A DNA stretch of 64,000 bases, taken from Primula veris. Taxonomy: Eukaryota; Streptophyta; Magnoliopsida; Ericales; Primulaceae. Position numbers and translations under genes: made by a program. This document shows, piece after piece, positions 11,915 to 24,347 of the stretch; positions within the stretch are counted from its first letter, which is position 1, and each line of letters opens with the position of its first letter. The notes under the pieces were generated by a model. The model made no database searches, had not been told where the DNA came from, and saw only the letters and a list, made by a program, of their open reading frames with translations. Location: NCBI GenBank assembly GCA_963682055.1, contig OY821747.1, positions 22,132,126 to 22,196,125 on the forward strand, read 5' to 3'.

Positions 11915-13701
11915 GGAGAGTATATAACATGCACTCGAAAGCTCATTAAAATTTCCCCCTTTCCTTTTTTCTCTTTTAATTGTTCCCTTGAGTTGTTGTA
12001 ACATGCTCTGAAATGTTTCATGTTATGTTATTTCTTTGCTTATTTACTGTCTCAATTTACATTCTGCATGAGAAAGTCTTATTGGAGGTGCTCCAAGCAA
12101 ACGTGTTCATTCAACCGGGTACATCTAAAAGGGAATCAAGAAGTGAAAAAGAATGAAAAAGTAGTAAATTTTAAATAATGAGTAACAATATTGCGACAAA
12201 TAAACTGTATGAATCAAACATAAACGTGTATAGTTTTAGCTTTGACAGTGGACAAATATTAATAATCGTTTCGTTGCAAAATATACCCCATATAATAATG
12301 AAGCTACGCATTACAATTTATGATTTCAGAGGATATCCAGAAATCTTGGGACAAACGTGATCTACTGATCTTGAACCCCAAGGTACCTAAATACTCCTGT
12401 GCATTACACAGAAAATGTTATTTGTGGTAATGGCATTTCAAACACTAATATTTAAAAGTCAATTTTTTATAATTGGAGACTTTTAATGATCCCAAATTAT
12501 ATTTGAAACAACAAATGACGTTAAGGAAAAGAACTGATGAACCAATAAACTTTTCTGGGAAATTATTTTGCAATATTCAACAGGAATGAAACGATAACAG
12601 TGAAGGCAAATTACAAAGGAAATGCTAATAATTAAATATTTCCTAAGCGATATAATATCAGTAGATGAAACATAGTCAGCTTTCAATTTTATTGCAGATA
12701 CAACACCTCAGTTGTCACTGTGAAAAGTTGTACCCTTAATCTTCATTTCTTGAACTGAGCATCCACTTAATTTAATAATGAACTCTTAACTCTTTTAAGT
12801 CCATGTACTAATTGGGTACGTTAAAGAAATATAAAAAAAAAAGATGACCTTTAGCTCTTACGGTTTTCCGACAACTAGATCCGAGATTCCACACTGTTCA
12901 CATCTGTTGATTTTTCACAAAGCAGTTTGTCAATGTTGATTAAACTTAGGATATAATTTATGGACTCGGATTGCCTTGGTGAAGAGTCACTCTTTCAGTC
13001 TTCCTCTCAAAGTTAAGGTGACCCCAAAAAAATATTTGGAACTGTACAATATTGTGAAGGTATACAAAAACAAAAAAGAAAACATTTTTAAAAAAAGTAC
13101 TAGTTGCAAACTACAACAGGTGACCAAAATTGCGACGTCTTGATATTTGAACCGAAGATAACAATATTACAAAAAACTGATAAGGCAGATAAGTTGAGAG
13201 GTTAGCGTCCAAATAATATCATGATTTGGCAAGTTGGAGTTGAAGTTGAAGTTAATCACAATGGACCAGTTTGGTATAACAATGACTGAAACTGATGTTG
13301 TACCAAAACTTTATTTATTTAAAGTACATAGTAATACAAATATGAAAGTAACAGAGTCACAGAGACTTTATGTAATTACATCAACCGCTCACAAACTTAA
13401 AATCTGCACATTATGTAGAATAAGGGACAAAATTACAATACTATAATCACTTTCCAGTTACATCTAATAGCAAATTTTTATCTATACACCATCGAGTTTT
13501 ACCTCCGAACCGTCCCCGAGTTGGACATAGCAAAAGACCGCTCTTATTTGCACTTGTCTGACTGTTTTATATTTTATCAGGACCGTTATACACGTATGTA
13601 AATGATTGATTAAATCTGAACCGTCAGAATGTTTTATATAAATTTGTCCGACATAATACCCAAAAGGAAAACCATACAATCCCAATTATAAAGAAACTAC
13701 T
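11915..13701. other. Intergenic between two convergent genes
   Basis: Holds the 3' ends of the GDSL gene (+) and the TPR gene (-). Short open frames at 12178-12360, 12483-12686, 13234-13446 and 13482-13685 show no domain and are taken as chance. No repeat structure of note. Confidence 0.6.
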
Positions 13702-16700
13702 TTATAACTCTTTAATATCATCTTCATCGACAATTTGATAATTTGTTTCAAGAAGGGTTTCTAGTGACCTGGATTTCTTGTTTCTCACTCTCCCAGCTTC
13801 TTTTAACAGTTCAGCCAAACGTCTCTTTTCGTCGTCACCATCAGGATTAGCAGTGCCAAGCTTCTCCTCTCTCATTCCAACAACATAATCCAATATTTCA
13901 ATAGCATCATTTGACCTGCATCCATTGAAAAATAACTTCTTAAAAAATGATAAAAAGCTGATTTCTTTTGAAAATAATCACTATATGTTCTTCAATGTTT
14001 TCGCTAATATTCATGTTAACGGTATCCAGTGTCATTTTTCTTACTATAAAATGAAGGTTAACTTGCCTCAGCATCCCTATTGCAAATGTAGGGGTATGAA
14101 AGTAGTACTAATATGCAAGCCAAGTTCTATTAAGGGAACAATATAGACTTGATTGGGTGCAACTTCTTGAACAATTTATTTTCTTTTCTACTCGCACTCG
14201 GCACTACTTTAGAAACTGAAACTTTTAGAGAGTGGCATGAACAGCTAGTTTTTTTCCCAGACTCGAATAAACCAATTTATTGTCTGAAAAACTACTACAT
14301 ATTCAACAAATTATAACTTTGCTAGAGTTTTCAAGCCAGTGGAACAATATGGTTTTTTGTTGTTGCAATAATTAACTCTGCTACAATATCAAAAATTTAC
14401 AAATTACATATAATTTCAAAATCCACAGAAAGATGAGAAAATACAAATACATACCTTCCCAAAGCATCATAAGTTCCAGCAAGATTACTATACACCCCAA
14501 GAGTTTCCGTATGATAAGGCCCATACTCATTTTCCAAAACATCTCTCGCCTCTTCAAATAATTCTGCAGCCTCGGTTATCGCGTAAAGTTGCACACAAGC
14601 CAGCCCCATTTGATTCAAAGCAATCCCAAAAAGCGCCGTTTTCTTTTCCCCAATCTCTCTAAATTTAGAGATTGCACTTTTGAACGAGTTATAAGAGTCC
14701 GTATAGCTCCCCATCAAGTAATACAACACCCCCATTTGAGACTCGATACCAGCCACCGTGCTCTGCTGACCTGGAGCATTATAAATTTGGAAGTTAAATA
14801 TATAAATATTAGAAGCCAGAAAGGTTAGAACTTGGGGTATATATTCCCGGTTACTTTTAAATTCAAAACACAAAGGAGCTATGCCATAATGCGTAACCTC
14901 AAATGTAAGCCTTGTTTGGTTGCATTTAAAAGCTTTTTTTGTCAGGGTTTTAAGCTTTTAAGCAAAAACTAGATTTGAGTAGCAAGCTTTTAAGCTCATT
15001 TTATTATATTTGCCCCCTCAAAATCCAATAAATTATAATTTAGCTAAGCTTAAATATTCTCTCAGGAAACAACTAGTTTTCTAATCTTATGCAACAACAA
15101 TCCAGATTTGTTGCTTCAAACCCGCAACCAAACGAGCCCCTAATAGACATCTAAAGTACTCCGCATGAACAAAGACTCACCTTGCGCATTTTCATAGACT
15201 TTCATCGCCTTTTTAAGCAACTTTAAAGCTTCTTCTAACTCGTGCATAGATTCGAAAATAGCAGAAACATCAACTAAACCACTAGCAATCTCCTCTGATG
15301 GAATACCGATACAAGGTTTAGAATAAATACGTAACGCATTTTCGCAATAATTTTTTGATTCCCGAAATTTTCCGATTTTGTTGTACAAATCCGCCAAACG
15401 CACCAAAACTGAGGCCGATGATGGGTGGTTCTCTCCTTTGGTTGATTTAAACGAATTTAACGCTTTTTGATAAGCGAAAATTGCCTCGTCATATCGAGAC
15501 AATGATAAATATGCATCTCCAATGCTACTATCAATAAGCGCCACCTCATAGTCATGTCCATTAGCTGACATTGCGATGCCTGCTAGAACATAGTGTTCGA
15601 GGGCATTTTCGTAATTTCCCTTCGACTCACAAATAAGCCCCATTAGTCGCCTATCGGCTGCTTCTTGAATTGAAGGCGATGACCCTTTCACCCCATTTTC
15701 TTTATGAATATTTAAAGCTAATTCGCATAACTTTTCAGCTTCGTCGAATTGAAACATTTGAACATGAGCCTCAGCTACATACCTACAAGTTTCACCGAAT
15801 TGGGCATCGTTTTCTCCAAGTACTTGTCTTTGAATCTCTAAACCCGCGCTATAAAATAATATGGAATTTTCTATTTGACCAATTGACGCATATGTATCTC
15901 CCAATTGCATACACCCCGCAAATTTAGCAAGAGCGTGGCTTTTCCCCTCATCGATATTCGGAATTTCGATTGCCTTTTCCAGTAATGGAATTGCTTCGTT
16001 ATGTTTCCCAATCTTACAATACAAAGATGACACAACATGTAAACACATAACAAGGTCCAAAATCGGTTTCTCGTTTGTGCATTTATCGAAAGATTCCATC
16101 GCTCGAAGAGCTAAATCAAGGGCTTTTTGAGGATTTTCCCCTGACGCTATTGAATCCCTCGATTGCTTAAGTAAATAGGATCCGATATAACTTGGCTCAA
16201 GAGAATCATCTTTTTCTTTCTTTTTCTCTCCTTTAGGTAAACCCTTTTCCTTTTTCATCGAAACAGTTTCGTTTGCCTTGATTTTCCCATTTGGAGGCCT
16301 CTTAGATTTCACTGGAGAAAAGGACTTTGCGTTCCCCAATCGGGGACTAACTTTTTTGTCCGAATTCGTGTTTTCAACATTGTTTTTATTTTCCGAAACA
16401 GTTTCTTTTATATAATCACCACCTGCATAGAATCTCAGTTCGGAATCAATTCTAGATTCTTCTCCGTAAGAGAGAAAGCTTCCCCTAGAGGGAGAATGAT
16501 CAGAGCTTTGCATATCACAAACATTCTTATATAACTGCTCGATCGAGGTGTCGATATTATTATTATTTTCCAAATCTGTGGAATCACTTTCAGGGGTGTG
16601 AGTGCTCAAAGGGCTCCTAGGAGAAACCTCATTGAAAATATCTTTGTGAAGAACAAAAGGACCACTTGATTTGTTTGCAAAATCGATAACTTTGTTTTGT

Positions 16701-16717
16701 CCTTCTAATTCTTCCAT
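13702..16717 (-). CDS. Kinesin light chain-related TPR protein (KLCR/CMU family)
   Basis: Three exons on the minus strand: 16717-15181, 14770-14455, 13915-13702 (2067 nt, 688 residues), with GT-AG introns. The N-terminal ~170 residues are acidic and disordered, with the family signatures SPRSPLS, IEQLYKNVCDM and GEESRIDSELRF, followed by a Lys-rich stretch. From about residue 185 onward there are repeated TPR helices (e.g. KALDLALRAMESFDK, GCMQLGDTYASIGQ, ALNQMGLACVQLYA), ending in EKLGTANPDGDDEKRRL. Arabidopsis relatives (KLCR/CMU) bind cortical microtubules and help hold cellulose synthase tracks and IQD scaffolds in place. The start chosen is the first in-frame ATG (16717); the frame is open upstream without another ATG. 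A 5'-UTR intron (17275 to about 16781) is likely. Confidence 0.9.
14908..15140. mobile_element. hAT-like MITE in intron 1 of the TPR gene
   Basis: The ends GCCTTGTTTGGTTGCA (left) and CGCAACCAAACGAGCCCC (right) are imperfect inverted repeats of the GGGCTCGTTTGGTTGC type common among plant hAT-derived MITEs. The interior repeats AAGCTTTTAAGC motifs. The target duplication was not resolved. Confidence 0.55.
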
Positions 16718-16779
16718 CGATTCTGTAGATTGATCGAAATTATTAAACGATGCTCTACATCCCAAAGTAGAAAATAAGA

Positions 16780-17520
16780 ACTGTTTTCCTTTTGTTTTGC
16801 AAAGTGGTAGAAAAACATCAATACTATTTTTCCCAATTCAGAATATGATAGCCCGAAAATTTCATATAAGCTAGATACTGATATATTACAATGATCATAA
16901 TGCTATTCCCAATATTTCATCTAACACTTAATTTTCCAACACAAAAAAAAATGCCTTTAGCTTAAAGTTTTACATGAAAGATTACTGCTTTGTGCTTTAA
17001 CTAACAACAATACGTAAACAAATTACTTCCTTTAAATTTCAATTCTATCACTAAAATAAAATGTTGGGATATCAACAGACGCCTTTTTGCAATGGTTTGA
17101 AATGACCCATATCAAAAAGTTGAGCCTAATTTTCAAAAAGTTGCTAACATATTGCTAGAATTTATCAACAGTTTTAAAAAGTAATTTGTTATAAAATGAC
17201 CCGTCTCAAAAAACTAAAAACAAGAAAAGATTCTACGTAAAATGACCGGAATCAAGACGGATTAAAACGGCATACCTGAGTAACCCAAGAAGAAAGAGAC
17301 CTCACAGAATAAATATGTAGATACAGAGAAATGTATGTATTTATATAAACATGTAAATATGATTGTTTTATTATATATACAGGTTGATGGGGAGGAGATG
17401 GAATAAAAAAAAGATTTGGTAATAAGGAGTTAGAAACATTTAAAGTGAAAAATATTAAATATGTAAAATTTGTATGGTGTGTATATAGATATTGTATATG
17501 TATGTATAGGTTGGTAGCCA
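16780..17520 (-). other. Probable 5'-UTR exon and intron of the TPR gene
   Basis: On the minus strand a donor CTCAG|GTATGC lies at 17276/17275 and an acceptor AAACAG|TTC at 16781/16780. This suggests a non-coding first exon of about 240 bases, an intron of about 495 bases and a short leader before the ATG at 16717. The upstream exon region is pyrimidine/TA-rich. This is inference from splice consensus only. Confidence 0.4.
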
Positions 17521-17521
17521 A

Positions 17522-20419
17522 TGGTGACGGCTAAAATTCCCCACCAACAAACTTTACCGCCCCTTTGCAACCTCCCAAAACTCTTTTTTTATTTTATTTT
17601 GTTTTGTTTTGTTTTGTTCTATTTTCGGTTGTAATGTATATATACTTTATTTTGTTTATTGGATTTGGCGCGATTAACGGCCTTGCAAGTTCTAAATTCA
17701 CATACGGTCCTCATAGTTTAATTTTCAAATCTATTTTCCCCTCATGTTAAGAAGTGATAGAAGTTAGAACTCGGTTACATCATCATCATCACACTACGTC
17801 TTTTATCCCAAAAATTTTGAGTCGGCAATATGAGAAATCATTTGTTTTTGCAAGAATAAATTTTCCTCCTCCATACCGTTCTACATCATGTTGAGAATTT
17901 ATTTTGAATCGACAATATTTTATATTAAAGAAACCGTGTGCATGACTAATTTATTTAAAAAAACAATTTTGTAATCATTGATATCATTTCCCATTTTGAT
18001 AAAATATTTCTGGCTTATAACATGGTGAAAAGAATAGAACATGTGGAAATTTAATTTTGCACGTTTTTCTTATAATTTTGTACTAGTCCACAACCACCTA
18101 AAAACTTTATAAGTGAGTGACCGAACTACTTTATAAAAAGTTGGGGGCGAATAGTCTTGTATTTGAACTTCAAGGATCAAAACTATAGACTAGTTTAATT
18201 AAACAGCTTTCAACGCAAATTGACTCAAATTACTAGACATGCCACGTGGCAGAATTGAGGAATTGATATGCGGTTGCATTAAACTGAACTTGTGTACCAA
18301 GAGAAAAATTGAAGTGTAGCAAAATTCATTTTTAGGTAAACAGACAAATAGAGACTGTAATTCATATAGGAAAAAAAATTATTGTGCTTAAATCACAGTT
18401 GCAAGAATATTTATTCCTAAATATAGGATGGTTTCCACGACTTGTATCACTGTCTATTTCTTTCAATGAAGAAATGCTAGAGCTATGCCAGTGATTAAAA
18501 ATGCCAAATGTCTATGTCAGAAAGAAAAAAAAAAATGTATCAGTTCCCCGTTTTACACTTACTACTCGATTCTCGATCGAGTAGTTTTTAATTTGGAGGT
18601 AAGACCCACATAGCACGTTAATGACTCGATTCTCAATCATGATACAATTTTTGGTACACACCATTACCGGTACTAAAAACCTGCCCGAACCTAACCGTTA
18701 CAACATACAAGAAAGATAGATAGATAAAAAATCAGGATTTCCGACTAGTTATCGGCCAACAACTGTTGTAATATGTAATGATTATGGGAATATGCCGTCC
18801 CATATCCACTACCCATAATCATGATCATTGACACGGTCTAACATAAGTAAACCTTACTGTATTATTGGTTGCAAACTTGTATACAACATACCAACATGGT
18901 TTCAAGTCCTTTGGGTACAACAATAATGTACTCAAGCAAAATGAAGAAACATAGATGATTAATATATTACTACACTCACTTCAATTACATTACGTGGATC
19001 CTAATGATTGTGATTCTGGTAGGAATTTCTACTTTATGCTAATAATGAATTCATTATTAGTACATAATGCTTGTTACATTATACACGTATATATATATAT
19101 CAATAGTATTACCTTAACCATCATATATTCTGATGGTGTAACATCCAATTCATTGCAACCTTCTGGTTGATTTAGCTCTAAGCCCAATCTAACAAGACGT
19201 ACGTTATCTACACCGGGTAAAATTGCGAGGTGTATAAGTTCGTTAATTTAGTGCTGAAAAGGAATTACAAGGTAGATGTTCAAGACTTCGGAGTATAAGC
19301 GAGAGCTGACAATTCAGATGTAAAACTATAATAGAGCTCAGAAAAGCTGAAATCGGACGGGCCAAATTAAAAAGTGAGCTATTGCGTGAAGTTTTTGTTA
19401 AAAAACAATACTTGTATATGCTCAAGTGTGCAAAAAACAAATACATTCTGATTTTTGGCAAGGTCAGGCATCAATTATCAGTCGTGTACTATTACAAACT
19501 TGCAATCAATTTAAGAAACCTATTGATAGCAATTGCTTTCCATACATATCTTGTAAGAGAGGAGGGAAAAAATAGGTTTATTTTACTGTACTAGCAGTGT
19601 TTAGTACAATTTAGCATATGTAATATCAATTTTAACAATTGAGATACTAATCAATTAAATTTGTCACAATTTAGGATATATCGTTAAACAAATTGATGAA
19701 ATGGCATTCATGTTCTCTTGTCTATCATATGCTGAGTGCAATTCAGTCAACATTCTTAAAAAAAATAGATCTCCAAATGTGAGATATAACGACTACAATT
19801 TCATCGATTTAGCCTGTTAGTCACTCAATTAGACGAAATTTCTGTATAATATATTAAACGTATTTTTTTCCGAGAGTTTGTTTTCTATATATATATATAT
19901 ATGTATGTATGTATGTATGCTCTAATAAAACATTAATATCGTCATTAAGAGTATTTACATTGACGATGTTAAATTTTAGTATTTTTAACTTGACACATAG
20001 ACGTAAAGTGATTTTATGAACTCCATATATACATGTTCAAGTTAACATGAGATTACACTCTATATTGTTACACTTTATTTTCAACTATAAAATCTATTTT
20101 ATTTTATTTATTCTAACATATTATATTGTTATATATTATTATTGCCTATATTTTGGAATAAAATATTAAAGTAATAATGAAAGTATATAATAAATTTATC
20201 AAAATGAATATACATGGCCCACATAATATTATTAACTTATTTGTTATAGTTAGCATGAAAGTTATAGAGAAATTTTATAGTGTCACATGGTGTCTTAACA
20301 AGACTATTGCAATACTAAAATTAAACTTTTACTGTAACATGGAAGATTTTGTAACTAAGTCGAAAATACAACTTTGCCTGCCAAAATCAATGAATTTAGG
20401 CTTCACCGACCAACACCGT
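17522..20419. other. Intergenic, no gene seen
   Basis: AT-rich, probably including the promoter of the TPR gene near its left edge. Short open frames (18955-19170, 19243-19461, 19382-19594) have no recognisable features. A (TA)n/(TATG)n microsatellite lies at about 19890-19919. Confidence 0.55.
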
Positions 20420-20502
20420 CAAAATTTATTTTGCACAAAGTCTATCTTTTTTTTTAATAGATCAAAATTTATTTTGCACAAAGTCTATCTTTTTTTTAAT
20501 AG
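20420..20502. repeat. 43-bp tandem duplication
   Basis: Two copies of CAAAATTTATTTTGCACAAA followed by a T run, beginning at 20420 and 20463. Confidence 0.85.
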
Positions 20503-20935
20503 AGTTTTGTCTTATATTCAACAACTGCAACAAGGACAGTCGTAACTTGTTCCAAATGAGACTAAATACAAGTTTCTCAGGCTTTACTTCAGGAGTGAAT
20601 TTGTGATGGTTATAATTTGAAACTATTTAGTTAAGAGTTGTATTAATTTCAAACTATTTATTTCAAATTAATATCGTATATTAATACACATAAGTCCAAT
20701 ACATTTAACCCAATCAAAGTTTAACCAAGATTAAGACCATTGACCAGACTTCGGCATTGACTGGAGTACGGCGTTCACTGTCGGTCTCCGGCGTTGACCA
20801 AAAACTAAAAAAATAAAAAAATAAAAAAAATGGAAAAAACCAGAATTTTTTTAAAAATATTTAAAAAATTAGAAAATTTGGAAAAAAATTAAAAAATCTA
20901 AAAAAATTCCAAACATTTTTTTTTACAAAAATTAA

Positions 20936-21480
20936 AAAACATTTTTTTGACAATCTAATATAATTTTTGACAATCCAATATAAATTTTTAACAATCTAAT
21001 ACAAATTTTTTGAAAATATAATATAATTTATTTGACAATCGATCCAATAGACAATATTTTACAAAAATTTTGCCAATCTAATACAGTTTTTTGAAAATAT
21101 AATACAAATTCTTGACAATCTAATACAAATTTGTGACAATCTAACAGACAATCTAATTCAATTTTTGTGACAATCTATTACAATTTTTTTGACAATCTAA
21201 TATATTTTTTTTAACAATCTAATACAATATTTTGCTAATTTAATACATTTTTTTTAACAATCTAATGAACTTTTTTTAACAATATAATACAAAAAATTTG
21301 ACAATCTAATACAAATTTTTTTATAATGTAATACAATTTTTTAAAAATCTAATATAATTTATTTGACAATTTAATAGACAATGTTATGGAATTTTTTTTT
21401 GACAATTTGATTTAAATTTATTTACAATCTAATACAAATTTTTAACAATCTAATAGACGATATAATGTAATTTTTGTGAC
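20936..21480. repeat. AT-rich minisatellite, GACAATCTAATACAA type
   Basis: About twenty degenerate tandem units of roughly 20-30 bases built on ttttTGACAATCTAATACAA. Variants replace GACAATC by GAAAATA or AACAATC. A few units read CTAATAGACAAT. Non-coding. Confidence 0.85.
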
Positions 21481-21887
21481 AACATAATTCACACCATGTC
21501 TCACCTTTCCAAAATAGACAAAACTTCAATATTTAAGTTAGTAATCCTCCTTGTTAGTAGTATTCGTTCCCCAAGTATCCTCAATGACTCCTAATACACA
21601 CACACACGTATATATATATAAGGGTATAATTAAAAATAAACAAATATTTTTGAGCTTAATTAAGAATAATTTAAATTTATCAAATTCACAAGAATGGTCC
21701 ATTTGCCTATTAGACTGTCTGGTACTACACCACCACCCCCGTCTGTGACCAGTTGGCGTTGATCTCTTCGTAAGACTGTCGACGATGTCACCACAGGCCG
21801 CCGACGATGTCCACAGTCCGACGACGAAAAAGATAGATCGATGTATATATACAGATCTGATAAATATATATATATATATATATATAT

Positions 21888-22094
21888 GGGGAAGGATCCG
21901 TACACACATAAAAAAACACATTATCTTTACACATCAATCACAACCCTCCATTTACTAACTTTTAATGGTCAAGATTATGTGTTTATTCTTGTTATTAGAT
22001 AAACTAATCTTGACCATTAAAAGTTAGTAAATGAAGGGTTGTGATTGATGTGTAAAGATAATGTGTTTTTTTATGTGTGTATAGATCCTGCCCC
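21888..22094. mobile_element. 207-bp fold-back MITE in a TA microsatellite
   Basis: The two arms (about 21888-21977 and 22003-22094) are nearly perfect inverted copies around a spacer of about 25 bases. The ends are GGGGAAGGATCCGTACACAC and the complement GGGGCAGGATCTATACACAC. It sits in a run of TATATA on both sides, so a TA-rich target was duplicated or simply entered. Confidence 0.85.
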
Positions 22095-23097
22095 TATATA
22101 TATATCGATGCATATGTATAAATAAATATGTACGTATAGTGAGATACAGATAAGCAGATGAGAGTAGGAGTGAGAGAGCATAACAGAGAAGGAGGTGCAG
22201 CAGATGCTGCGACGAAGGTGGCGGTGGTGTGGTATGGTCGGAGCTCTGGCAACGACGGAGGCGAGTTTGCTCGGAATAATTGTTGGTATTTTCTAGAGAG
22301 ATAAATTGTTATGGGTAAATGAGGGTAATAAGGTAAAACATAATTTGAACCTCTTTTATATTTAAAATAGATGATACCAAAACCAAATTAAAATATTTTA
22401 AAAAATTATCGTATGCTGATAAATAATAAGAGGGGTACTAAAACCTAATAACTATTTTAAAGAGGTACCGGCCTCGGATTTATTCAATTAATTAATGGTA
22501 AGTTTTTTGCTTGTGGCCTCTGTGACATTCTTTAGATGTAAACAAAAAACAAAATCAATTGGCATTTACTGGGCCCAGTGTAAATTTCTCAATAAAAAGC
22601 TGAAACGCAAATCAAAATGATAATCTAGTATCGAGCATCACAAGACAATTGAAAACTCTGTAAAAACTATAAATAGATCACAAGTTTAACTAAGCAAAGT
22701 TTGAGACACAGAAGTCGCACTAGCAAGTGCTGTGAGATCTTTCCTGTTTAATCAAACACTGTTAACAAGGGAAAAGACATTCAATGGCTATATCAGAAGC
22801 AGTACTGCAAAATATACATACTTTGACCAAACCTATTCAAGAAGTATATTAAGCGCGATTCTTGTTTTATTTACAAAAAGAAAATCGAAAAGGGAGCCCT
22901 AAGAGGTATAATGCTATCAAAATATTGTCTGCACATTGTCCCAACTGACTATGGCTACAATAACGTCGAAAAACAATTGACATATATATATATATATGCT
23001 ACCAACCTTCTGAGTTTTAAATCTTGGTCCTTTCCTTTACAGCACTTTTTGAGATACATTACATATAAATCGATTCCCAACATGGTCGTGAGAATTC
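22095..23097. other. Intergenic, 3' side of the CASP-like gene
   Basis: Includes a short GC-richer patch (22190-22270, with GGTGGCGGTGGTGTGG) similar in composition to 21730-21830 on the other side of the MITE. No supported gene. The rest is AT-rich and will include the 3' UTR of the CASP-like gene. Confidence 0.5.
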
Positions 23098-24078
23098 TTA
23101 CGTTGATGACCAAGTGCAAAGTGCATAACCAGAAATAAGAGTACTGGCGGCTAAGGCTACAAAAGACATAAAGGATAATCCCACAGATATACTGGCCATC
23201 ATAGGGAACTGGTCTTTGCCCCAGTTAGATTCCCAGTCATCAACTCGTGTAGCAGCTGATGACGATGCAGACATTAGAAGGTAAGTCAATATCTGCAGCC
23301 ATTTTAGAAAATTAATTAAAAAAAACAAGCAACCATCACAACTATTCTTGCTGGTTGTTGAATATATGGTATTATAAGTGTGATGTTTACTTTCCTTGTG
23401 GACTAGTTTGTATGTAAATATGAAGTCTGTTAACACTTTCTGGACGTAGATGACTAGATTGATATTCGCTCAAATATATTGGGACTGCAGATGTAATAGG
23501 CAGTTGTCACCTATAAATATCTGTAACAAACTTCATTTTACAATTAATGAGAATTTTAACTCGTTCATTTTCCCTCTCTTTATTCCATTTAAATTTCTCT
23601 TCAAATGCAGATTTATGACCGGTAGTACTTTTTAAAGATTAACTCAACATTTTAACTTAATTTTACTGGGGATAGATTTGTCATATGGATGTTATATGTC
23701 CTTACGTTTATCCCCTTACCAATAAAAGCAATCATATGATATAAAACCCCAGGTATCTCCATTGGCATCTAATTCCTTACTTTATAAGCTGTCTAAAATA
23801 TATTCCAATTATTTCTGCTTTAAGTGCACGCAGTAATATTCATCCAGAATATGGTAAAATATTTTATTAACTTTAGAACAAGAATATTCTGTTTGTATAA
23901 TGTTTACCACTAACAACACAGAACATAGACCACCACTACTATTGAATTACATTAAGAGGTTAAAAAGAGTATCACATCAAAATAGAAGACTGATTAAAAA
24001 AAATTACCAGTTTCAGAAACCAAAAAAATCCAAAATTGACAAATAACCAGCTAGATCGAATTTAAGTCAGAAACACTA

Positions 24079-24080
24079 GC
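24079..24080 (-). other. GC splice donor of the CASP-like gene, intron 2
   Basis: The exon ends ...CTTGGATCAG and the intron begins GCTAGT. The next exon, beginning ATATTGACTTACC, follows in phase after CTGCAG. The encoded join DQ-ILTYLLMSAS matches the family, so a GC-AG intron is the simplest reading. No GT donor gives the family sequence. Confidence 0.65.
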
Positions 24081-24141
24081 CTGATCCAAGGAGAAATCGA
24101 AGTACAAGCGATATTGGTGACGAAACACATACTTCCCAGTA

Positions 24142-24347
24142 CATAACGTGAAAACTAAGTCGCAAGTTTGGATAACCGAATACAAAAAGCCAACCACATT
24201 TACGGATATACAATACCTGCATATGTCCATATATCAGTATTAAGCATAACGTGAAAACTAAGTCGCAAGTTTGGATAACCGAATACAAAAAACCAACCAT
24301 ATTTACGGATATACAATACCTGCATATGCCCATATATCAGTATCAAG
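24142..24347. repeat. 103-bp tandem duplication of part of CASP-like exon 2
   Basis: Copies at 24142-24244 and 24245-24347 differ at about four sites. Each copy contains the branch/acceptor region (CATATGCAG) and the first ~75 coding bases of exon 2 on the minus strand. Only the copy at lower coordinates runs on into the rest of the exon. Confidence 0.9.

Noticed and set aside
16718..16765. Extension of the TPR protein upstream of 16717
   Set aside because: The frame is open but begins with TTG, not ATG, and overlaps a likely 5'-UTR splice acceptor.
21538..21921. 127-codon minus-strand frame
   Set aside because: Contains (TA)n-coded Tyr-Ile runs, crosses into the MITE and matches no family.
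24076..24333. A continuous 85-codon frame across the exon-2 duplication
   Set aside because: It exists because the second copy is read out of frame after the first; it does not match the family beyond the first copy.
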